This document shows, one piece after another, positions 12,543 to 17,247 of a DNA stretch of 17,247 nucleotides. Below the pieces are notes generated by a model. That model was given only the letters and a program-made list of their open reading frames with translations, was not told the origin of the DNA and made no database searches. Where the stretch lies: NCBI GenBank assembly GCA_018817035.1, contig JAHIUV010000113.1:1-17247 (forward strand), written 5' to 3'. The stretch is from Candidatus Omnitrophota bacterium (GTDB taxonomy: Bacteria; Omnitrophota; Gorgyraeia; Gorgyraeales; Gorgyraeaceae). Made by a program: the position numbers and the translations under genes. Positions within the stretch are counted from its first letter, which is position 1; each line of letters starts with the position of its first letter.

Positions 12543-14338
12543 GCATATCTTGTTTTTATCATGACAGCGCCGCGGCCCTTATCAAGGACGGGGATATAGT
12601 AGCCGCGGCCCAAGAGGAGCGCTTTAGCCGCAAGAAACACGATTTTGATTTTCCGGCCAACGCGGTAGATTATTGCCTTCGGTCAGCAGGCATAAAATCG
12701 TCAGACCTTTCTTTCGTGGTATTTTATGATAAGCCGCTTTTGAAATTAGAAAGGATACTTTTTACGTATCTTTTTTACGCGCCCGCAGGTTTAAGGTCTT
12801 TTTATAAGGCTATTCCCCTGTGGCTTAAAGAGAGATTATGGATACCGCATTTAATATCAGACAAGATGAGTTTTCATAAGGACATTTTGTTTACCGAGCA
12901 CCATGAGTCTCATGCTGCCTCGGCGTTCTACCCGTCACCTTTTGAGGAAGCCGCTATCCTGACGATGGATGGCGTTGGGGAATGGGCAACGACAAGCTTT
13001 GGCGTAGGTAAAGATAATGATTTTGACCTATCGCATGAAATAAGATTTCCGCATTCGCTGGGCCTTTTATATTCAGCGGTCACTTGTTACGCGGGATTCA
13101 AGGTCAATTCAGCGGAGTACAAGGTGATGGGTTTGGCGCCTTACGGAGAGCCTGAGTATAAAGACTTGATATTAAAGGAGCTTATAGACCTGAAAGATGA
13201 TGGCTCTTTCAGGTTGAACATGAAATATTTTAATTATTGCGCGGGCCTTACTATGACTAATAAGAAATTTAATAAATTGTTCGGAGGCCCTCCAAGGAAA
13301 GTTGAAACTAAGATCACGCAGAAGGAAATGAACCTGGCCAGGTCAGTGCAGGCTGTTACTGAAGAAGTAATGCTTAAAGTTACGAGACATATCCATAAAA
13401 TTACAGGACAAAAGAACCTTTGCCTTGCCGGAGGCGTTGCTCTTAATTGCGTGGGTAATGGCAGGATACTTAGAGAGAGTCCTTTTGAGCGGGTCTGGGT
13501 GCAGCCAGCGGCAGGAGATGCCGGAGGCGCGCTTGGCGCGGCGCTCAGAATCTGGTATAAATATTTGGGCAATGAACGCGTGGCGGACGGTGTCAAAGAC
13601 GTCCAGAAAGGGTCTTTGCTGGGGCCTGAATATTCAGACGCCTATATAGAGGATTATTTAAAAAACAGCGGTATCCCATATCAAAAATATGACCGCAAGG
13701 AATTATTGAAAACAACAGCAAGTTTCATAGCCGCGGGTAAGGTTATAGGCTGGTTCCAGGGCAGGATGGAGTTTGGGCCGCGAGCGCTCGGCGCGAGAAG
13801 CATAATAGGGGACGCGCGTTCTCCGGAGATGCAATCCCGTATGAACCTTAAGATAAAGTTCAGGGAATCTTTCAGGCCTTTTGCCCCGAGTGTCCTGGCT
13901 GAAAAAGCCGGTGATTATTTTGATATCAATAGCGAGAGCCCATATATGTTAATGGTAGCGAATGTCAGGGGGGATAAATTAAAAGTGAATGCGGGCGAAG
14001 AGAGTAAAGGATTTGATAGGTTAAAAACAATACGTTCTGAGATCCCGGCTGTTACCCATGTGGATAATTCAGCCAGGGTACAGACTGTGTCCAGGGATGG
14101 CAGCAACGAGATGTATTATGGGCTCCTGAGTGAGCTTTATGAGCATACAGGGTGCCCTGTGACGATAAATACATCTTTTAATGTAAGGGGCGAGCCTATA
14201 GTTTGCAGTCCCGAGGACGCGTATAGATGTTTTATGCGCACAGGCATGGATCATCTTGTAATGGGAAGCTTTATATTAGACAAGAAAGTCCAACCCCAAC
14301 AAAAACATGGGGAAAAAGAATATTTTGAACTGGATTAG
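12524..14338 (+). CDS. NodU/CmcH-type carbamoyltransferase
   Basis: A 604-residue carbamoyltransferase that moves a carbamoyl group from carbamoyl phosphate through an adenylate intermediate onto a hydroxyl of a sugar or other small molecule. The N-terminal ASKHA-fold domain shows GISCFYHDSAAAL (7-19), QEERFSR (30-36) and the metal/ligand motif EHHESHAASAF (125-135). Asp149 in MDGVGEW, KVMGLAPYG (200-208) and GGVALNCVGNG also fit. The C-terminal carbamoyltransferase domain has FGPRALGARSIIGD (417-430), SFRPFAPSVL and a CPVTINTSFNVRGEP stretch. AGGAG at 12511-12515 is the ribosome-binding site, within the upstream gene. It is followed by an SxtJ-like gene, a frequent partner, so its product probably decorates the surface glycan with O-carbamoyl groups. 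Confidence 0.95.
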   Translation: MPVYILGISCFYHDSAAALIKDGDIVAAAQEERFSRKKHDFDFPANAVDYCLRSAGIKSSDLSFVVFYDKPLLKLERILFTYLFYAPAGLRSFYKAIPLWLKERLWIPHLISDKMSFHKDILFTEHHESHAASAFYPSPFEEAAILTMDGVGEWATTSFGVGKDNDFDLSHEIRFPHSLGLLYSAVTCYAGFKVNSAEYKVMGLAPYGEPEYKDLILKELIDLKDDGSFRLNMKYFNYCAGLTMTNKKFNKLFGGPPRKVETKITQKEMNLARSVQAVTEEVMLKVTRHIHKITGQKNLCLAGGVALNCVGNGRILRESPFERVWVQPAAGDAGGALGAALRIWYKYLGNERVADGVKDVQKGSLLGPEYSDAYIEDYLKNSGIPYQKYDRKELLKTTASFIAAGKVIGWFQGRMEFGPRALGARSIIGDARSPEMQSRMNLKIKFRESFRPFAPSVLAEKAGDYFDINSESPYMLMVANVRGDKLKVNAGEESKGFDRLKTIRSEIPAVTHVDNSARVQTVSRDGSNEMYYGLLSELYEHTGCPVTINTSFNVRGEPIVCSPEDAYRCFMRTGMDHLVMGSFILDKKVQPQQKHGEKEYFELD

Positions 14339-14340
14339 CT

Positions 14341-14365
14341 ATGTTCGAGGCTAAGCCTCGAACAT
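14341..14365 (+). repeat. Perfect intercistronic hairpin
   Basis: ATGTTCGAGGC (14341-14351), a TAA loop and GCCTCGAACAT (14355-14365) make an 11-bp stem that begins 2 nt after the carbamoyltransferase stop. No T-run follows, so it is unlikely to terminate transcription. It could stabilise or process the operon mRNA, or be a REP-like remnant. Confidence 0.7.
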
Positions 14366-14386
14366 GCATGAGAGAGGTTTTATTAG

Positions 14387-14749
14387 ATGAGGATATTTGG
14401 TTTTCGTTTGGCTTTGGGGTTGAATGTGGCTGGATGCATTATGTTTCACCGGGGGAAGGGGCATTTTATCTGGTTTACAGGAGCAGGTGTTTTAGTTTTA
14501 ATGTTTGCTATCCTGTTTCCCGGAGCGCTGAAGCCGCTTAAAAAGATCCTGGATTTTCTGATCTTACTGATAGGGCGCATAGTCAATGCTATAAGCATGG
14601 CAATTGCTTTTTACCTGATATTTACCCCTATAGCGATATTACTGAGGCTATTCAGGAAAGATATCCTGGGTAACAGGCCCCGTGAATCTTATTGGAGCAA
14701 AAGGAACAGCGCCGTATTTTCAAAAGAATCTTACAGTCGCATGGGATAG
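14387..14749 (+). CDS. SxtJ-like small membrane protein
   Basis: A 120-residue protein with hydrophobic segments at about 5-20, 25-45 and 60-85. It has a C-terminal cytoplasmic tail containing the family signature TPIAILLRLFRKDILGNRP and ESYWSKRN. Proteins of this type (named after a gene of the saxitoxin cluster) typically sit beside NodU/CmcH carbamoyltransferases. The biochemical role is unknown, and a membrane partner for the carbamoyltransferase is inferred from that pairing. The start at 14387 is supported by AGAGAGG at 14371-14377. A longer frame beginning at 14341 starts inside the hairpin and is in another frame. It ends 2 nt before the next gene. Confidence 0.85.
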   Translation: MRIFGFRLALGLNVAGCIMFHRGKGHFIWFTGAGVLVLMFAILFPGALKPLKKILDFLILLIGRIVNAISMAIAFYLIFTPIAILLRLFRKDILGNRPRESYWSKRNSAVFSKESYSRMG

Positions 14750-14751
14750 CC

Positions 14752-16875
14752 ATGATAATGAATAAAAAACCTTTGATATCAGTTATTATAGTAGGTTATA
14801 ACGCCGCGGGGCATATCGCGGGTTGTATTGATTCTGTCTATGTCCAGAGCTATGGTAACTTTGAGATAATATTCGTGGACAATGGCTCTGTTGACAATAC
14901 AGGAGACATATTAAAACTATACCCGGGCATAAAAGTAATAAAAAATAAAGAAAACAAAGGTTTTGCCGCCGCCAATAACCAGGGCATTAAGGCATCAGCG
15001 GGAGAATATGTCCTTACTCTGAACAGCGATGTGATATTGGATAAGGGCTTCTTGTCTGAGATGGAGAAAGCGGCTAAGGAAGAAGGCGCGGCGCTTTTAT
15101 CAGGCAAGATCCTCAGGGGGAGGGAAAAGGCCATAGATTCTACGGGGCTTGTGCTGTCGCGGCTATACAGGTTTTTTGACAGGGGAAGCGGTGAAATTGA
15201 CACCGGGCAGTATGACAAGAAACGCGATATCTTTGGCCCATGCGCCGCCGCGGCTTTGTACAAAAGAGAGATGTTGGAGGATATAAAACAGGGCGGAGAA
15301 TATTTTGACGAAGCTTTCTTTTTTCTGGGAGAGGATTTTGATCTGGCATATCGGGCCGGAAAGAAGGGATGGAAAGCAGGGTTCGTGCCGGATGCTGTAT
15401 GTTACCACACGAGGAACAGCACGAGATTTAATAATAAGTTCAGGCAATACCTTTCTTTCCGGAACAGGTTTTTCTTTTTGATAAAGAATAATATTCTGAA
15501 TTTCAGGTATATTCCGGTTTTTCTTGTATATGACATGCCGAGATTTTTATACATGCTGTTTATAAACAGGTATACACTCAAGGCGGTGAGGGAGATATTT
15601 GATTTTGCCGGAAAGATCAGTGTATCCGGAGCATCGCGCGCGGGCGCAAAACCGCATATTCTCAGTATTGTCCAGAGATACCATCCCGCGATAGGCGGCG
15701 CGGAGGCATACATAAAGGAAATTTCCGAAAGATCAGTGAAAGACGGCTGTAAGGCCACTGTATTTACCACTGACGCGTGGGACCTGGAGCACCTGTGGAA
15801 GCGCGGCAAACGCAGTATAAAATGCCGCAAGGAAACCTGTAAAGGTGTCACCATAGAACGTTTTAAAGCGGTTAAGTTCCCTTTTCATAATATTTTGATG
15901 AGGGTTATGTATCAACTGCCGTTTTTGCCAGCAAAAGCGCTTTTTTCTTTGCCGTCTCCGGTCGTACCGTCTTTGTGGAAAAGATTATTTTTTGGGAACA
16001 AAGATAATTTTGACGCCATACATGTATCGGCTTTTCCTTATAATTCGCTGGTATACATGGGCATACGATATGCTAAGAAACATAAGATCCCTGTGATATG
16101 TACGCCGTTCATCCATCTCGGAGAGCGCGAAAATAACGAGGTCAGTAAATATTACACGAGGGCTTTCCAGATCAGGCTCCTTGAGAAGTGCGATAGGATA
16201 ATCCTCCAGACATCCGTAGAGCGCGATTACCTAAGGAAAGCCGGCATAGACCATAAAAAACTCTTTATAGTCGGGCAGGGCATTAATACTGAGGATATAC
16301 TGGGAGGTAATAGCGACCGATTTAGGCAAAGATTTAATATTACTGAGAAAAAAATAGTTTTTCATGTCGCGGCAAAATCACGCGACAAGGGCACCTTTCA
16401 TCTGGTCGAGGCAATGAAGGATATCTGGAAAAAAGATGAAGATGTAAAATTAGTTTTGGCGGGGCCGCCAATGGAAGAATTCAGCCGCTATTTTTCAGGC
16501 GAGAGCGCTTTTGTCAAGGGAAAGACCCTTGAGATAGACTATGTGACAGGGGATGACAAAAAAGACCTTTTCGCCGCAGGCGACATCTTTGTCATGCCGT
16601 CGCGCACAGATTCCTTCGGGATAGTTTTTCTGGAAGCCTGGGCAAATAAAAAACCCGTAATAGGCGCAAGGGCAGGAGGAGTGACGGAAGTCATCAGGCA
16701 TGGAGAGGATGGTTTTCTCGTGAAATTCGGGGATACACAAGAAATATCGCAGTCTATTAAGAAATTGCTGTATGATGAGGGCCTTGCTAAAGATATGGGT
16801 GCTAAAGGTTCTTTAAAAGTGCAAAATGGTCTAAAATGGGAAGATAGGTATAGTGACATTAAACAGCTTTTTTAA
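14752..16875 (+). CDS. GT2-GT4 fusion glycosyltransferase
   Basis: About 707 residues holding two transferases. The N-terminal GT2 (GT-A fold) domain covers about 7-285: LISVIIVGYNA (8-18), VDNGSVDNTG (42-51), the LNSDV metal-binding segment (90-94) and GEDFDLAYRAGKKGW (193-207), as in rhamnosyltransferase-like GT2 enzymes. A hydrophobic, amphipathic stretch (about 240-275) may touch the membrane. The C-terminal GT4 (GT-B) domain starts near 300: IVQRYHPAIGGAEAY, VAAKSRDKGTFHLVEAM, and PSRTDSFGIVFLEAW, where Asp replaces the first Glu of E-x7-E, then GARAGGVTEVI. The start is the first ATG after the SxtJ-like stop; ATG at 14758 is an alternative, and ribosome-binding signals are weak. Two successive sugar additions by one protein are plausible. 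Substrates are unknown. Confidence 0.92.
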   Translation: MIMNKKPLISVIIVGYNAAGHIAGCIDSVYVQSYGNFEIIFVDNGSVDNTGDILKLYPGIKVIKNKENKGFAAANNQGIKASAGEYVLTLNSDVILDKGFLSEMEKAAKEEGAALLSGKILRGREKAIDSTGLVLSRLYRFFDRGSGEIDTGQYDKKRDIFGPCAAAALYKREMLEDIKQGGEYFDEAFFFLGEDFDLAYRAGKKGWKAGFVPDAVCYHTRNSTRFNNKFRQYLSFRNRFFFLIKNNILNFRYIPVFLVYDMPRFLYMLFINRYTLKAVREIFDFAGKISVSGASRAGAKPHILSIVQRYHPAIGGAEAYIKEISERSVKDGCKATVFTTDAWDLEHLWKRGKRSIKCRKETCKGVTIERFKAVKFPFHNILMRVMYQLPFLPAKALFSLPSPVVPSLWKRLFFGNKDNFDAIHVSAFPYNSLVYMGIRYAKKHKIPVICTPFIHLGERENNEVSKYYTRAFQIRLLEKCDRIILQTSVERDYLRKAGIDHKKLFIVGQGINTEDILGGNSDRFRQRFNITEKKIVFHVAAKSRDKGTFHLVEAMKDIWKKDEDVKLVLAGPPMEEFSRYFSGESAFVKGKTLEIDYVTGDDKKDLFAAGDIFVMPSRTDSFGIVFLEAWANKKPVIGARAGGVTEVIRHGEDGFLVKFGDTQEISQSIKKLLYDEGLAKDMGAKGSLKVQNGLKWEDRYSDIKQLF

Positions 16876-16884
16876 TATAAACCT

Positions 16885-17247
16885 ATGGTTTCTGTAATTA
16901 TACCGGCGTATAACGGCGAGAAGATAATAGGAAAGTGCCTTGATTCAGTATTGATGTCGTCCGTTGCCGATGGCTACGAGGTGATCGTTATAGACGATGG
17001 TTCAAGTGACGGGACTGAGGAAACTTTGGAGGGATATAAATCAAAAGGCGTGGTTCTTTTGAAAAACGCGAAAAATCTGGGGTTTGCGAAAACTGTAAAA
17101 AGAGGGGTACTTGCGTCAAAAGGGGATGTGGTAGTTTTTTTGAATATGGATACTGTCGTGGAACCCGGCTGGTTAAACGGTCTTGTTGAACCTTTGTTTA
17201 AAGATGGAATGGTAGGAATTACCGGATCCAAAATCCTGTCCATGAGC
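16885..17247 (+). CDS. GT2-family glycosyltransferase (3' end beyond window)
   Basis: An open frame from ATG 16885 runs without stop to the last base, giving the first 121 residues. It opens with VSVIIPAYNGEKIIGKCLDS and continues VIVIDDGSSDGTEETL, LKNAKNLGFAKTVKRGV and FLNMDTVVEPGW. These are respectively the nucleotide-binding beta strand, the DDGSSDGT motif, the NxGFxxAxNxG-like segment and the DxD-like metal site (Asn-Met-Asp) of a GT2 A-fold. It begins 9 nt after the GT2-GT4 fusion gene with no strong Shine-Dalgarno, so it is very likely in the same operon. Truncation is by the window edge only. Confidence 0.93.
   Translation, partial: MVSVIIPAYNGEKIIGKCLDSVLMSSVADGYEVIVIDDGSSDGTEETLEGYKSKGVVLLKNAKNLGFAKTVKRGVLASKGDVVVFLNMDTVVEPGWLNGLVEPLFKDGMVGITGSKILSMS

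Noticed and set aside
14341..14541. 66-codon frame starting at 14341
   Set aside because: Its start is inside a perfect hairpin and it overlaps the SxtJ-like gene in another frame. The SxtJ frame has the family motif and a ribosome-binding site.

Overview
The window (about 17.2 kb, moderately AT-rich, every gene on the + strand) reads as chromosomal DNA of an uncultured, probably Gram-negative-type bacterium. The block NIF3-like / dnaG / rpoD / tRNAs / zinc-ribbon coiled-coil protein / RNase HI / RNase P RNA, followed by signal-peptide PDZ, HAMP and surface-glycan genes, resembles what I associate with candidate phylum Omnitrophota (OP3). That placement is inference from content and style; no marker was searched.

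Layout. (1) 39-4361: a tight information-processing operon (NIF3-like metal protein, DnaG primase, RpoD sigma factor) closed by a strong intrinsic terminator at 4389-4418. (2) 4437-5131: a separately promoted lipoprotein of unknown function. (3) 5188-5436: a promoter and two tRNA genes (CAU, probably tRNA-Ile2; CAC, tRNA-Val), each followed immediately by a hairpin that starts inside its CCA end. (4) 5515-7170: a coiled-coil/zinc-ribbon protein, RNase HI and rnpB (RNase P RNA) in one overlapping run. (5) 7218-8797: an exported TPR/PDZ protein translationally coupled to a HAMP-only membrane protein. (6) 8797-9065: a non-coding, MITE-like stretch of nested inverted repeats. (7) 9070 to the right edge: a surface-polysaccharide operon with a perfect-spacing sigma70-type promoter and almost no 5' leader, containing a GT4 glycosyltransferase, a WecA/MraY-like phosphoglycosyl transferase, a UDP-galactopyranose-mutase-like flavoprotein, a NodU-type carbamoyltransferase, an SxtJ-like membrane protein, a GT2-GT4 fusion and a GT2 gene cut by the window end.

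Most striking observation: rnpB is interrupted or extended four times by the same 62-65 nt palindromic element, always in the same orientation, at positions corresponding by alignment to peripheral helices P3, P9, P12 and P19. The elements make up 255 of 507 nt. Without them the RNA is only about 252 nt and appears to lack P13/P14, while the catalytic-core motifs and both P1 strands are intact. This looks like repeated colonisation of an essential ribozyme by a short palindromic element, or its duplication and homogenisation within the gene. It raises the questions whether the mature RNA keeps, uses or loses these hairpins and whether the element occurs elsewhere in the genome. A second dense palindrome cluster (8797-9065) lies just upstream of the glycan operon promoter.
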